Assembly: GCA_021604645.1 (NCBI GenBank)
Contig: BQJJ01000009.1
Coordinates: 62,001-126,000 of the forward strand
DNA from: Methyloligella sp.
GTDB taxonomy: Bacteria > Pseudomonadota > Alphaproteobacteria > Rhizobiales > HXMU1428-3
Direction of reading: 5' to 3'
DNA length: 64,000 nucleotides
The notes below the pieces were generated by a model. The model saw nothing but the letters and a program-made list of their open reading frames with translations, did not search any database and had not been told where the DNA came from. Numbering within the stretch: position 1 is the stretch's first letter; the number at the start of each line of letters is the position of its first letter. A program made the translations under genes and the position numbers. Shown piece by piece: positions 9,475-18,992 of the stretch.

Positions 9475-10203
9475 TTAAGCACCTTTCATCATATCTGCAG
9501 ACATTGCTTCAAGATCTTTATAATCTTTCTGCCAGGTTTCAAACATGTGTTGACCAGTAGGGTCCGGAAAGATATCAGCAATATCAGATTCAAGATCATC
9601 AAGAATTTTCACTGCTGTGTCAAAAGGTGAGGCCTTGTCCATTGCAATCTCTTTTGTCATATCAGTATCTATCGGACCAGGATTGACACTATGAACGGCA
9701 ATCCCTTTAGAGGCCCATTCGATACGAGCCCCCTGGGTGAGAGAAAAAGCAGCCGCTTTAGCCGCGCAATATCCCCCGTGAAGCGGCACATTAACAAAGG
9801 CGGCAATAGAGACAATGTTCACAAGAGCCGAATTGGGTCTGTTTTCTAAAACAGGAAGAAACCCGCGCATCATATGAAGAAGGCCAAAATAATTAACACT
9901 CATTTCTTTAGTCACTTTATCAAGTGGGCCAGAAAAAGCACTGACCAATTCTAATGAGCCTGCATTGTTAATTAAAATATCAACATCAGGCGCCATACGA
10001 GTTGCAGCAGATATTTGCTCAGTTTTTGTTATATCAAGCGTTAAAGGAACAACCCGTGCATCTTGAAAATCAGGCAAAGAAGCGGTGTTACGAGCCGCAG
10101 CATATATTTTGCTAACTCCTTTCTCTAAAAGAGAAAAAACCAACGCTTTGCCAATTCCTCTATTAGCTCCAGTCACTAAGATAATCTTATTTGTAAAGTC
10201 CAT
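9475..10203 (-). CDS. Short-chain dehydrogenase/reductase
   Basis: The 242-residue classical SDR has VTGANRGIG (residues 10-18), the NNAG motif and catalytic Y-C-A-A-K. The substrate is unknown. The C-terminal DPTGQHMFETWQKDYKDLE extension is typical of a group of uncharacterised SDRs. It precedes ada by 6 bp and is divergent from the 3-hydroxybutyrate dehydrogenase gene. Confidence 0.9.
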   Translation of the reverse strand: MDFTNKIILVTGANRGIGKALVFSLLEKGVSKIYAAARNTASLPDFQDARVVPLTLDITKTEQISAATRMAPDVDILINNAGSLELVSAFSGPLDKVTKEMSVNYFGLLHMMRGFLPVLENRPNSALVNIVSIAAFVNVPLHGGYCAAKAAAFSLTQGARIEWASKGIAVHSVNPGPIDTDMTKEIAMDKASPFDTAVKILDDLESDIADIFPDPTGQHMFETWQKDYKDLEAMSADMMKGA

Positions 10204-10330
10204 TGCTTAAATCCTATGAGATGAAGATTGTTAAATTTAAGAAATAGCTATAAAGAAAAGGCATCAACAATGACGCCGAAAAACGAGCACGGAATTTTTA
10301 TATTTAAAAAAACCTCGAAAAAGGCATAAG

Positions 10331-10373
10331 CAGAGATGTAAAAATGAAATTTTAAAAGAATTTTACGTCTCTG
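10331..10373. promoter_or_regulatory. Long hairpin in the divergent SDR/bdhA intergenic region
   Basis: CAGAGATGTAAAA at 10331-10343 pairs with TTTTACGTCTCTG at 10361-10373 (13 bp, one wobble), with a 17-nt AT-rich loop. It lies about 75 bp upstream of the bdhA start. It could be an operator or a 5' leader hairpin; it has no T-run on the bdhA side. Confidence 0.45.
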
Positions 10374-10449
10374 ATTGTAAGAAATTTATAAAATAAATGT
10401 GACCTCCTCAGATACAAAAAAGCCAGACCAAAAGAAGAAAGTAATCATC

Positions 10450-11232
10450 ATGAAATTAAAAGATAAAGTTGCCATTATAACGGGCTCAACCAGCGGTATC
10501 GGATTAGGCATGGCCAAAGGGTTAGCTTCTGAAGGTGCTAACATTGTTTTAAATGGATTTGGTGATAGTCAAGAGATTGAGACGAATAGACAGTCTATCG
10601 AAGAGATGGGCGTAGACTGTATCTATAATGGTGCCGATATGACCAAGCCGGATGAAATTTCAGCAATGGTTGCGGAGGCAAAAGAAAAATTCGGGCATGT
10701 AGATATTGTGGTCAATAATGCGGGCATTCAAACTGTGTCCCCTGTCCAGGATTTCCCTGAAGAAAAGTGGGAAGCCATCATAGCGATTAATCTCTCAAGT
10801 GCATTTTACACAACCCGAGCTGTCGTCCCAATGATGAAAGAGCAAGGCTGGGGACGGATTATCAATTTAGCTTCCGCACATGGCCTCGTCGCATCGCCCT
10901 TTAAAAGTGCTTATGTCGCTGCCAAGCATGGCATGGTTGGTTTTACAAAGTCCATTGCTCTGGAAGTGGCAGAAGAAAACATCACAGTAAATGCCATTTG
11001 CCCAGGATATGTGCACACTCCCTTAGTTGACGGGCAAATCGCAGATACAGCAAAGGCGCGTGGGATTTCTGAAGACGCTGTTGTGAAAGATGTTTTGCTA
11101 AAATTACAAGCAACCAAAAAATTCGTAACAGTCGAACAACTTGCCGAAATGGCTGTCTTCCTTTGTAGCAATGGAGCAGAAAATATCACGGGTACATCAC
11201 TCGCCGTAGATGGTGGCTGGACTGCCCAGTAA
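10450..11232 (+). CDS. bdhA: D-3-hydroxybutyrate dehydrogenase
   Basis: The 260-residue SDR has ITGSTSGIG at residues 10-18, VNNAGIQ, and the SAHG...AYVAAKHG segment with catalytic Tyr and Lys, which is characteristic of 3-hydroxybutyrate dehydrogenases. It interconverts D-3-hydroxybutyrate and acetoacetate in ketone-body and polyhydroxybutyrate metabolism. The ATG at 10450 gives the standard family length; an in-frame GTG at 10399 would add 17 residues rich in Lys and lacks support. The C-terminal ITGTSLAVDGGWTAQ ending is canonical. Confidence 0.9.
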   Translation: MKLKDKVAIITGSTSGIGLGMAKGLASEGANIVLNGFGDSQEIETNRQSIEEMGVDCIYNGADMTKPDEISAMVAEAKEKFGHVDIVVNNAGIQTVSPVQDFPEEKWEAIIAINLSSAFYTTRAVVPMMKEQGWGRIINLASAHGLVASPFKSAYVAAKHGMVGFTKSIALEVAEENITVNAICPGYVHTPLVDGQIADTAKARGISEDAVVKDVLLKLQATKKFVTVEQLAEMAVFLCSNGAENITGTSLAVDGGWTAQ

Positions 11233-11245
11233 AACAAAATCTAAA

Positions 11246-11282
11246 AGATCTCACCAATTGAGTTTTACTCATGGTGAGATCT
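11246..11282. terminator. Bidirectional terminator between bdhA and the ArsR-SRPBCC gene
   Basis: AGATCTCACC pairs perfectly with GGTGAGATCT across a 17-nt loop, between two convergent genes. The T-rich tract on the minus side (TTTTAGATTTTG) is better than the plus-side CTTATTTCC. Confidence 0.7.
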
Positions 11283-11291
11283 CTTATTTCC

Positions 11292-12059
11292 TTACGAGGC
11301 AATCTCAAGTGGCTTGCCGGTCTCAAGCAAAGTTTTCAAGCCAGAGAGAACAAGTGGCCACCCGCCGCCGGTGTTTTTATATGTCTCGGTTTCCCTGTCA
11401 AATTCATCATGCACTAACGTGAGCTTGCAAGCATTTCCCAAATCTTCAATTTCATAGGTCACCCGAGACGGCGCATCATCTTCCTGGCCGGGTGTGCAGA
11501 TGCCTTTAAACGTATGGGCTAGTTTTTTCAAAGGAACGACTTCAAGAACCTTACCGGTAATTTCATGATCTCCATTCTCTTTGATATAAAAAATTTCGCT
11601 ACCCTTTTTCCAATCAGTTTTTACATTCAATCCAAAAAAATATTTTTGAACATCAGATGGTTCTGTAAGGGCAGACCATAATTTCTTATCTGAAGTTTGA
11701 ATGATTGTTGTAAAAACATGACGAGGTTTTGTTTGCGTATCCATAATCGTTACTCTCTCTAACTTAGTTTTCAAATCCACCATTCCCTCACTAATCGGAG
11801 CAGCAAACCGAGAAATCCATCGGTCCGAAATTTCCTGCAAGGGGACAGTGTTAAGATAATGATATTTAAAACGCCCAACCTTGCGGGTTTGAATAAGCAA
11901 GGCCTCTTCAAGAACTTTTAAATGCTTCATCACGCCAAAGCGGGTGAGGTGAGGCAGCACAGTTTCAAGATCTCCAAGCGTGCGGCCATCTTCCTCTTTC
12001 AAGGCATCTAAGAGCTGCAAGCGGTGCTTATCGCTAAGCGCTTTAAATATTGTTTCCAT
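11292..12059 (-). CDS. ArsR-type HTH fused to SRPBCC (AHSA1-like) domain
   Basis: Residues 1-85 form an ArsR winged helix (FKALSDKHRLQLLDALKEED, FGVMKHLKVLEEALLIQTRK). Residues 110-255 form an SRPBCC/AHSA1 domain (FTTIIQTSDKKLWSALTEP, GKVLEVVPLKKLAHTF, GGGWPLVLSGLKTLLETG). In many bacteria these are two adjacent genes; here one frame encodes both. The regulator has no obvious metal-binding Cys pair, so it probably senses something else, and the SRPBCC part may bind a hydrophobic ligand. Function is otherwise unknown. Confidence 0.85.
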   Translation of the reverse strand: METIFKALSDKHRLQLLDALKEEDGRTLGDLETVLPHLTRFGVMKHLKVLEEALLIQTRKVGRFKYHYLNTVPLQEISDRWISRFAAPISEGMVDLKTKLERVTIMDTQTKPRHVFTTIIQTSDKKLWSALTEPSDVQKYFFGLNVKTDWKKGSEIFYIKENGDHEITGKVLEVVPLKKLAHTFKGICTPGQEDDAPSRVTYEIEDLGNACKLTLVHDEFDRETETYKNTGGGWPLVLSGLKTLLETGKPLEIAS

Positions 12060-12133
12060 ATTTCAATTTATAGGTGATTATTTTGTCACGTGTCAATATG
12101 GTAACGTAATAATCTTTAAAAAGAGAAAAAAGA

Positions 12134-12169
12134 AAATAAAAAACCGCCCTTAAAATAAATTAAGAGCGG
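12134..12169 (-). terminator. Terminator after the VOC protein gene
   Basis: On the minus strand CCGCTCTTAA pairs with TTAAGGGCGG (one wobble), followed by TTTTTTATTTTC. It lies about 30 bp after the stop of the 12200-12601 gene. Confidence 0.8.
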
Positions 12170-12199
12170 ATTTAAAGACTTAAAAAACAGTTGGTTAGG

Positions 12200-12601
12200 T
12201 TATTCTATTGTTTCGCCAAATATCAGTAAACAACCATCAGGGTCTTTCACATGAAATTCACGCATAGCATAAGTCTGATCAAAAGGAGCACGAACACGCC
12301 CCTCCGGAAGAACCGAAAGTTTCGCCTCTAAAGAAGCATACAATTCATCGAGATGTTTACTCCAAAGATAGATAGAGATGTTAGTTCGAGTAGCTTTTAA
12401 CGCTTCATCATCTGCTGCTTTAATAAAATGAAGTGCAGCCTCACCATGTAGCATCATCGCAAAAGAAGCATCATCCGAGACAAACCGTTTTTCAAACCCG
12501 AGGGTTTGTTCATAAAATACAAGAGTTTGCGCCATATCTGAAACAGGAATAATCGCAACAGCATCTTCAATCAAAGGTTTTTTCACAGGTGAATGATTCA
12601 T
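12200..12601 (-). CDS. VOC-superfamily (glyoxalase/bleomycin-resistance-like) protein
   Basis: The 133-residue protein shows one VOC unit: AVAIIPVSDMAQTLVFYEQTLGF at the start and EFHVKDPDGCLLIFGE at the end. The fold often binds a metal or sequesters small molecules, but substrate and activity are unknown. GGGAAGC lies upstream of the ATG. The lone coding unit has its own terminator. Confidence 0.85.
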   Translation of the reverse strand: MNHSPVKKPLIEDAVAIIPVSDMAQTLVFYEQTLGFEKRFVSDDASFAMMLHGEAALHFIKAADDEALKATRTNISIYLWSKHLDELYASLEAKLSVLPEGRVRAPFDQTYAMREFHVKDPDGCLLIFGETIE

Positions 12602-12665
12602 TTATTTGCTTCCCTCAAAACTAGATTAGCATCCCAAAAACATATGACATTTAACTCTTATCATT

Positions 12666-13688
12666 CTACTTATTTAACACAAGTTCAACACGTCTGTTCT
12701 GAGCGCGTCCATTTTCATCTTCATTACTCAATATAGGGCTAACGGGACCAACCCCAAACGGATGTAGACGAGCATCTTGTATGCCGTATTTTTCAACGAG
12801 ATGACGAACAACAGTTTGAGCTCTTTTCGTACTTAGCATTCTGTTGTATTTGACCGAGCCTTTATTATCAGTGTGCCCAACAACAAAGAATTTTTTACTT
12901 TTGTTTAATTTCAAATAATCCGCAATGATGGAAAGTGTTTTATTAGAAGAGGGTTTTAAAGTAGATTTGTCAAAATCAAAAAAGATCCCATCTAGAACAA
13001 CTTTACCTGATGTCTTCATGTCATCTTTAATCTGATCGAGATTAATTCCAATTTGATCTTCATTAAGTTTTTCAGGGCTGTTCACATCTAGAATAATTTT
13101 AACAGGGAAATAAGCTGCTGTATCCTGTGCAACCAATAAAGACACAACATAGTTTTTGCCCTGCACTTGGGTTGTACCGCTCCAATAATAATAAGTCTGG
13201 CGCTTACCATGAAGATTAGGCGCATCTAAATAGCGATGGCGGCCTTGTCGTTTCGGGTCGCCATACCAATAAAGCTGTTTGGCAAACCATCCGCCGCACT
13301 CATCATCACTTTTACATTTGAAAATGGTTTTAAAATTATGCTTGGCAAAAGCTTTTTCATAATTTCTATAAACCGCAAGAGCGGAGATTTTTTTGTTATT
13401 TCCTTTGTAATTAATAGAGATGGTTTTTCCTTCATACTTAATCACAGGAGGTAGCGTAGAGTTACCTCGCTCTTGAAAGCTTTCCTTCGTGATAGGCTCC
13501 TTGGCAATCATAAACTCTTCAAAATTTGAGGTATGATAAGAAACAATGGAGGTGTCAGGGTAGCGAGAAATTAAAGGATGGTCTTGTGAGCCATGAGCAT
13601 CTTTAGCATAAGCTTCAACGCTCCTAAAACTGCTATTAATTAAAAAACTCATCACTAAAACAAAAGTGAAAAAACGTAATAAAAACAT
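12666..13688 (-). CDS. OmpA-family outer-membrane or periplasmic protein
   Basis: The 340-residue protein has an N-terminal signal peptide (hydrophobic FFTFVLVMSFLINSSF, residues 6-21). A middle domain of about 170 residues with conserved Cys (KCKSDDECGGWF) resembles the N-terminal part of some OmpA-like lipoproteins. The C-terminal OmpA peptidoglycan-binding domain has FDFDKSTLKP, VGHTDNKGS, RAQTVVRHLV and RAQNRRVELV. It probably ties the envelope to peptidoglycan. Confidence 0.87.
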   Translation of the reverse strand: MFLLRFFTFVLVMSFLINSSFRSVEAYAKDAHGSQDHPLISRYPDTSIVSYHTSNFEEFMIAKEPITKESFQERGNSTLPPVIKYEGKTISINYKGNNKKISALAVYRNYEKAFAKHNFKTIFKCKSDDECGGWFAKQLYWYGDPKRQGRHRYLDAPNLHGKRQTYYYWSGTTQVQGKNYVVSLLVAQDTAAYFPVKIILDVNSPEKLNEDQIGINLDQIKDDMKTSGKVVLDGIFFDFDKSTLKPSSNKTLSIIADYLKLNKSKKFFVVGHTDNKGSVKYNRMLSTKRAQTVVRHLVEKYGIQDARLHPFGVGPVSPILSNEDENGRAQNRRVELVLNK

Positions 13689-13844
13689 GGTGTAGCCCCG
13701 AATAAAATAGTTCTCTTTAATTATATCTAATCAAAGAGAACTACTAAAAACTATTCATGGCAAAAATAAGTATTGAGAGTAAAGTGATATGGGTTTTCAA
13801 GTGATTAGGTGGTAAATGTGATCGTTTTTTGAAGTAATAATGTC

Positions 13845-14297
13845 TCAAGAACAAAAGCCATTCCATTGAAATTCACCATTGGGCCCAAGCTTGGCAAAAG
13901 GATTATAGGCAACTTCCCAAATGTGGCCATCAGGGTCAGCAAAACAGCCAGAAAATCCACCCCAAAATGCTTTTGTCGCTGGCTTTAAAATGGTGCCACC
14001 CGCTTCCGGTATTTTGGACAATAGCTCACTAACCTCTTCTTCAGTGCTCAGATTGTGAGCAATGGAAAAGGAAGAATAACCAGAACGCTCGGCAGGCACC
14101 TGAGCATCCAAAGCTAATTTTTCCCACGGATAAAGGGCCAGTGCCATTGACTGAAGGTCATAAGCCACGATCTCTTCTACCGTTTCATCAGACGCTACTT
14201 TCCACCCTAGAGCATCATAAAAAGCTTTAGCTTTTTTAAGGTCTGCTACTCCCAAAGTGATGATGCTTATCCTCTGTTGCATAACTCTATGATCCAT
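13845..14297 (-). CDS. VOC-superfamily protein
   Basis: The 150-residue product is a single VOC domain: ISIITLGVADLKKAKAFYDAL near the start and GCFADPDGHIWEVAYNPF near the end. An AGGAGGGG Shine-Dalgarno precedes the ATG at 14297, deciding the start. It is unrelated in detail to the VOC gene at 12200. Substrate unknown. Confidence 0.87.
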   Translation of the reverse strand: MDHRVMQQRISIITLGVADLKKAKAFYDALGWKVASDETVEEIVAYDLQSMALALYPWEKLALDAQVPAERSGYSSFSIAHNLSTEEEVSELLSKIPEAGGTILKPATKAFWGGFSGCFADPDGHIWEVAYNPFAKLGPNGEFQWNGFCS

Positions 14298-14318
14298 AAC
14301 CCCTCCTAAATATGTCTT

Positions 14319-14355
14319 ATAAAAAAGAGCGCTTCAAATAAATGAAGCGCTCTTG
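14319..14355 (-). terminator. Terminator after lysS
   Basis: On the minus strand AAGAGCGCTTC pairs with GAAGCGCTCTT across an 8-nt loop, followed by TTTTTATAAG. It lies 35 bp after the lysS stop and just before the VOC gene start. Confidence 0.82.
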
Positions 14356-14389
14356 AGAATTTAAAATCTAATCGTGATCAAAGAATGGT

Positions 14390-15979
14390 CTAGCCATTAA
14401 GCTTCTGATGAATAAGGGCCACAGTTTCCTTCACTCCATAAAGCTCCACAAATGAGCCAAAACGCGGCCCCTGCGATTGACCAAGCAGTACTTCATAAAG
14501 GGCCGTGAACCATGAACGAAGCGGTTCAAATTCATGGTGCTTGCCCACATCAAACACAATCTGCTGTAAACCTTGCCCATCTAGTCCGTCTTCAGACTCG
14601 TCAAACCGTTTAGCAAGATCTTCAATAGCAGCACGCTCCAGGTCTGTAGGTGCGCGGAACTCTTTGGTCGGCGCCACAAATTCATGGAAATAGTTGATAG
14701 CATAACCAACCATGCGATCAAGCTCTGGGTGCGTCTCTGCCGTTGCATCCGGCGCATAGCGCTTTATAAAACCCCAAAGGACTTCAGGCTCAGAGGCGTT
14801 CGATGCAGATACCAGGTTAAGTAAAAGGTTATAACTAATCGGCAATTGGCCAGAAGGCACCTCACCACCGTGAATATGCCAAGCAGGGTTTACCAGCTGG
14901 TCTTTTGGTTCTTGTCCAGGGAATTTGGTTGAAAAGGTAAGATATTCATCAACATTTTTCGGGATCACATCAAAATACAGACGCTTGGCTGTCTTTGGTT
15001 TTTGGAACATAAACAATGACAAGCTCTCAGGGCTTGCATAGGTTAGCCATTCTTCAATCGTCAGGCCATTGCCTTTTGATTTAGAAATCTTCTCACCCTT
15101 TTCATCCAAAAAGAGTTCATAGTTAAACCCCTCAGGCGGCTTGCCACCAAGGGCTTTAGCAATCCGGCTAGACAAGTGCACGCTATCAATTAAATCTTTA
15201 CCAGCCATCTCATAAGAAACACCAAGAGCAACCCACCGCATGGCCCAGTCAGCTTTCCATTGGCATTTTACATTGCCACCAGTAACAACGGTTGTTATTT
15301 CCTCGCCACTATCCGGATCCTTATATGTGATAGTACCAGCCTCCACATCACGAGCAATCATGGGGACTTGCAAAACTTTGCCACTGGTTGGGCAAACCGG
15401 TAAAAATGGAGAGTAGGTTGCCTGGCGCTCGGAGCCAAGGGTTGGCAAAATAATATCCATCACCTTGTCATAGTTGCGCAGCATGGTGAGCAATGTCTCA
15501 TCAAACTGACCAGATTTATAGCACTCAGTTGCAGAGAAAAATTCATACTCAAAACCGAATTGATCAAGAAAGCTCTGTAACCGTGCGTTATTATGTTGAG
15601 CAAAGCTCTCATGAGTTTCAAACGGATCCGGCACAGCTGTCAAAGGCTTATCTAAATACTCAGAAAGCATTTCTGCATTTGGCACATTGGTTGGAACCTT
15701 GCGAAATCCATCCATATCATCCGAAAAACAAATGAAACGTGTTGGGATTTTATCTTCTGTGAGAACTCTAAAGGCATGGCGAACCATAGATGTCCGTGCA
15801 ACTTCACCAAAGGTGCCAATGTGCGGCAAACCAGAAGGGCCATAGCCCGTTTCAAATATAATTGGGGAAGAAGGCGCTGCCTCTTTTTGTTTCGACAACC
15901 GTTTGACGATCTTACGAGCTTCTTCAAATGGCCAAGCTTTACTATCTTCAGCGAATGTTTTTAGCGCACCGTCACTCAT
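14390..15979 (-). CDS. lysS: Class I lysyl-tRNA synthetase
   Basis: The 529-residue protein has the class I HIGH-like motif as HIGT (residues 53-56, in [13 protein letters not shown]) and KISKSKG for KMSKS. It charges tRNA-Lys in the cytoplasm. Class I LysRS is found in archaea, spirochaetes and most alphaproteobacteria, so this supports the taxonomic reading. Monocistronic, with its own terminator. Some databases use lysK for this class. Confidence 0.95.
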   Translation of the reverse strand: MSDGALKTFAEDSKAWPFEEARKIVKRLSKQKEAAPSSPIIFETGYGPSGLPHIGTFGEVARTSMVRHAFRVLTEDKIPTRFICFSDDMDGFRKVPTNVPNAEMLSEYLDKPLTAVPDPFETHESFAQHNNARLQSFLDQFGFEYEFFSATECYKSGQFDETLLTMLRNYDKVMDIILPTLGSERQATYSPFLPVCPTSGKVLQVPMIARDVEAGTITYKDPDSGEEITTVVTGGNVKCQWKADWAMRWVALGVSYEMAGKDLIDSVHLSSRIAKALGGKPPEGFNYELFLDEKGEKISKSKGNGLTIEEWLTYASPESLSLFMFQKPKTAKRLYFDVIPKNVDEYLTFSTKFPGQEPKDQLVNPAWHIHGGEVPSGQLPISYNLLLNLVSASNASEPEVLWGFIKRYAPDATAETHPELDRMVGYAINYFHEFVAPTKEFRAPTDLERAAIEDLAKRFDESEDGLDGQGLQQIVFDVGKHHEFEPLRSWFTALYEVLLGQSQGPRFGSFVELYGVKETVALIHQKLNG

Positions 15980-16256
15980 GATTATTTCTATAACCCTTTA
16001 AAATAAATAATAAATTCTTATATGGTCTTAAGGCTAAATTGCAACAAAATGCAATCTAGATTGACCTCTAGCCAAAAAATGAAAATGGGATTGCCAATAA
16101 AGTGGGCAAATCAAAAATCCTATATGAAGTCTGGACCCTATTTGAGTGTACAAATTTCGTCAATAATAGATATTTTATAATACTCGACGTGAATTAAGAG
16201 TTTAGCTAGGGTTTAGGCCCTAAAAGATAGTAAGAGTTACTAACAAGGAGAGGCAA

Positions 16257-16670
16257 GTGTCCCTTAATTTATCAATCCATGAAGCTTTAATTTATACAAT
16301 GCTCACAATGTCTGGTGTGGATCGAGATATTTCAGATACAGAGCTAGGGCGCATTGGCGCTGTCGTGAAAAATTCTCCGGTTTTCGAAGACTTTGACATT
16401 GATCTGCTAACAAAAGTTTCAGCCAAATGCGGTGAAGATCTCGGCAAGGAAAATGGATTAAGCGAAGTCCTGGCAGCCATCGCCATTGCGATCCCTGAAA
16501 AACTAAGAGAAACAGCCTATGCTTTTGCAGTTGAGATCGCCATTATTGATCGCAAAGTAGAAAGAGAAGAAATTCGTTTCCTTCAAATGCTTCGAGATAG
16601 TCTGCACTTGGATAAATTAGTCACTGCTGCCATCGAGCGCGGAGCAAGAGCAAGGCATAGAAAAATCTAA
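16257..16670 (+). CDS. TerB-like tellurite-resistance-family protein
   Basis: The 137-residue helical protein starts with GTG (AAGGAGAGG lies 5-8 nt upstream) and reads SIHEALIYTMLTMSGVDRDISDTELGRIG. The acidic D-x-D/E-x-E segments near residues 20-27 and 97-105 (DRKVEREE) resemble the metal-binding repeats of TerB/DUF533 proteins. Such proteins are widespread, and their role is poorly known. It stands alone; no other ter genes are near, so tellurite resistance should not be assumed. Confidence 0.75.
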   Translation: MSLNLSIHEALIYTMLTMSGVDRDISDTELGRIGAVVKNSPVFEDFDIDLLTKVSAKCGEDLGKENGLSEVLAAIAIAIPEKLRETAYAFAVEIAIIDRKVEREEIRFLQMLRDSLHLDKLVTAAIERGARARHRKI

Positions 16671-16720
16671 AGTTAATAGAGATAGACAATCACAAGTTGG
16701 GTGTCAGGTTGTTTTCGTGA

Positions 16721-17230
16721 TTATAAAAGTTCCGAAACAATCTGTTCAGCCAACTCTAATCTCTCGGAACCAACCTGATCAGCTGTGACTCTGCGAAGCT
16801 GTCTAAGCTCACTATCAGCTTTTTCAGGCTCATGTCCCTGTAATCTCAAAAGAATATAAACAAAAAAACCTGTGCGGTGAATGCCTGCTGAGCAATGAAA
16901 ATAAATTCTGGGATTTGGTTCATCTTTAATCGCCTCAGTTAAAAACCGGATAAGTGAGGCTATATCTGATTGTCGAAGGATCTCAAGGTTCCCTCCCTCG
17001 ATAGGAAGCCAAACCCATTCGCAAACCTTTTCTTCTCCACAAACTTGGCCTTCAACACGGAGCTTTTTGCAAAATTTAGCAATGAGAGCCGCACCTTCAC
17101 GCTCACTTAAAAGAGTACAACAATGAGTAAGACGAAGTTCTTTAAGGCGCTGAAAAGACTTCTTACCAGGCCGAGGCCCAAGAAAGAATTCCGCTTTTGA
17201 GGTTCTAAGGATATCTATTGCTTCATTCAT
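16721..17230 (-). CDS. PTP/dual-specificity-type phosphatase
   Basis: The protein carries the cysteine phosphatase P-loop HCSAGIHRT with Cys113 and Arg119, the HCx5R signature. The N-terminal FLGPRPGKKSFQRLKEL matches bacterial dual-specificity phosphatases. I use the ATG at 17230 (169 residues) because the longer reading starts with TTG at 17278 and has no ribosome site. Substrate is unknown. Family A repeat copy A1 lies just upstream of this gene. Confidence 0.82.
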   Translation of the reverse strand: MNEAIDILRTSKAEFFLGPRPGKKSFQRLKELRLTHCCTLLSEREGAALIAKFCKKLRVEGQVCGEEKVCEWVWLPIEGGNLEILRQSDIASLIRFLTEAIKDEPNPRIYFHCSAGIHRTGFFVYILLRLQGHEPEKADSELRQLRRVTADQVGSERLELAEQIVSELL

Positions 17231-17327
17231 TAAAAATATTCTCGGAAATTCTGCGAGCAAGTCGGTTTTAGTAAACAACTGAAAGTAGGTGAAAAGACCT
17301 ATAATTCATATCTGTATTTTCACCACT

Positions 17328-17447
17328 CGAAGAAGGAGTATTGCCCTTTTTCGGGCAATGTGACATAGCAGCTTGGCTGCCTGGTGCAAGCACCGCCCCT
17401 CGAAGGCTCTAGCGCTTTTTTGCGCTAGAAATAGCCGTGAGAGAAAA
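17328..17447 (+). repeat. Family A structured repeat, copy A1
   Basis: This 120-bp copy is the cleanest short form. CGAAGAAGGAG is followed by hairpin 1 (ATTGCCC/GGGCAAT), hairpin 2 (GCAGC/GCTGC), hairpin 3 (GGTGC/GCACC), the box CCTCGAAGGC, hairpin 4 (CTAGCGC/GCGCTAG, closed by GGCT/AGCC) and the tail ATAGCCGTGAGAGAAAA. It ends one base before the stop codon of the TIGR03808-type gene. Confidence 0.9.
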
Positions 17448-18800
17448 CTAGAGACTAACATTTCCATAAACGGCCAAGTTTAGAAACGCTTCTGAACTTG
17501 ATTTGGTAAGGTCTGGCCCGATTGGTTTTTCTAGGTCCATGGCGCGCACACCACCTTTTTTAGCGCCAGTTATCATGTTCGTGGCAATGAGAGCATAACC
17601 AGCTTCTGTATGAGTGGAAACACCAATGCCAATTTGAGCATCACGAACGAGATTGTTGTTCACGGTAACTTGGCGCATGTATTTGCCATAGCCAAGAGAG
17701 ATGCCAAGCCCAGGTACATTTTCAACCACATTACCAGTAACCATTGTATCTGCTTCAACTGCGATACCAATGGCTGCATTACCTTTGTATTTCTTCAGAT
17801 TACGAATGAGGTTGCCAGTGGCAGTCGCTAAACGCCCCCCTTCGTTAAAGTTGGTAATGGAAATGCCAACATGCGCATCATCGACCATATTGTTTGAAAT
17901 GATTGTGCCTTCAAAACCAAATTCTGAATAAAGGGCAACTTCTCCAAGCTTCGAGCAACTATTATTGAGTATCTGAATATTATCAGCGGCATTGCCTCGA
18001 ACAGCTGAAAAAGCACAATCACTGATCACATTGTTAGAAACAATCACGTTTCCCGCGCGGTAAACATTCACACCATTTCCGTTTTGACCAGAGCCCCCAT
18101 CTTTGGTCTTGATGCGGTGAATATGGTTCTGAGAAACAATTGTTCCATCAGTCCCCTTTTTAGAGCGCCAAACCAAAATGCCATTATTGCTGCAATCAGT
18201 GACATGGTTGTGCGAGATTTCTAATTGAGAGGAATCAGTCGCAAAAATCCCAGCTGAGCCACATAGGCTAATTTTGTTGGCATGGATATGACCGCCACAA
18301 TTCTGCAAACTTAAACCATTGAGCAAACCGTCTTTAATAAAGCAGTGCTCTATGAGGAGGTTGGGAATAGTATCAAAACTAAGCAATCCATTCACAGAAC
18401 TTCCTATAAATCCGCGTGACGCTCCATCAAAAACTAAATATTGCAAAGTAACTGAAGAGAGGCCTTTTGCAGAAATGAAAGACGCACCTTTAGAGAATTG
18501 TAGAACTGTTTCTCCATAAACACCTTCAATATGAGAACCTGAGCGCAAAACAAGAGGCCCAGTGATATAGCGTCCCCCAGGTAAAGTGAGCTTCATCTTT
18601 TTCTTAGCTGCTAAATCTATGGCAGCTTGCAGTTTTGCGGTCTGATCAGCCTTTAAATTTGGAACAAGGCCGGTAGCTGTGAACGAGAGAGAAGCAAGCT
18701 TTATAGGCTTTGTTGCGGTTGCTTCATCACTATTCGCAAGAGTGGCTCCAGCTGCAAGCGGAAGAGAGCCTAAGAGTAGGTCACGTCGATTTACACTCAT
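17448..18800 (-). CDS. Tat-exported parallel beta-helix repeat protein (TIGR03808-like)
   Basis: The 450-residue protein begins with a twin-arginine signal (NRRDLLLGSLPLAAGATLA). After an N-terminal pectate-lyase-like entry segment (AAIDLAAKKKMKLTLPGGRY) come many right-handed beta-helix rungs with Asn-rich turns (ISLCGSAGIFATDSSQLEIS, NNVISDCAFSAVRGNAADNI). The pattern and length match the uncharacterised Tat-exported family TIGR03808 of Rhizobiales. It is probably periplasmic or secreted. No catalytic site of a known polysaccharide lyase is evident. Confidence 0.85.
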   Translation of the reverse strand: MSVNRRDLLLGSLPLAAGATLANSDEATATKPIKLASLSFTATGLVPNLKADQTAKLQAAIDLAAKKKMKLTLPGGRYITGPLVLRSGSHIEGVYGETVLQFSKGASFISAKGLSSVTLQYLVFDGASRGFIGSSVNGLLSFDTIPNLLIEHCFIKDGLLNGLSLQNCGGHIHANKISLCGSAGIFATDSSQLEISHNHVTDCSNNGILVWRSKKGTDGTIVSQNHIHRIKTKDGGSGQNGNGVNVYRAGNVIVSNNVISDCAFSAVRGNAADNIQILNNSCSKLGEVALYSEFGFEGTIISNNMVDDAHVGISITNFNEGGRLATATGNLIRNLKKYKGNAAIGIAVEADTMVTGNVVENVPGLGISLGYGKYMRQVTVNNNLVRDAQIGIGVSTHTEAGYALIATNMITGAKKGGVRAMDLEKPIGPDLTKSSSEAFLNLAVYGNVSL

Positions 18801-18992
18801 AGATTTATAAACCTTAGCTATTTGGGCACGAAATGAAAGTATTATTACATTTAATGAAGTTTGTTAACCATAATAAAACGATTTTATGTCTAGCCTTTAT
18901 AAGTTTACACAAAAGGGAAGAGCATAAAGAAGGTATAATTGTCCGTATACGGCGTATAAGCCTTTTATGTCTATGAAGTGCGGTAAAAACCG

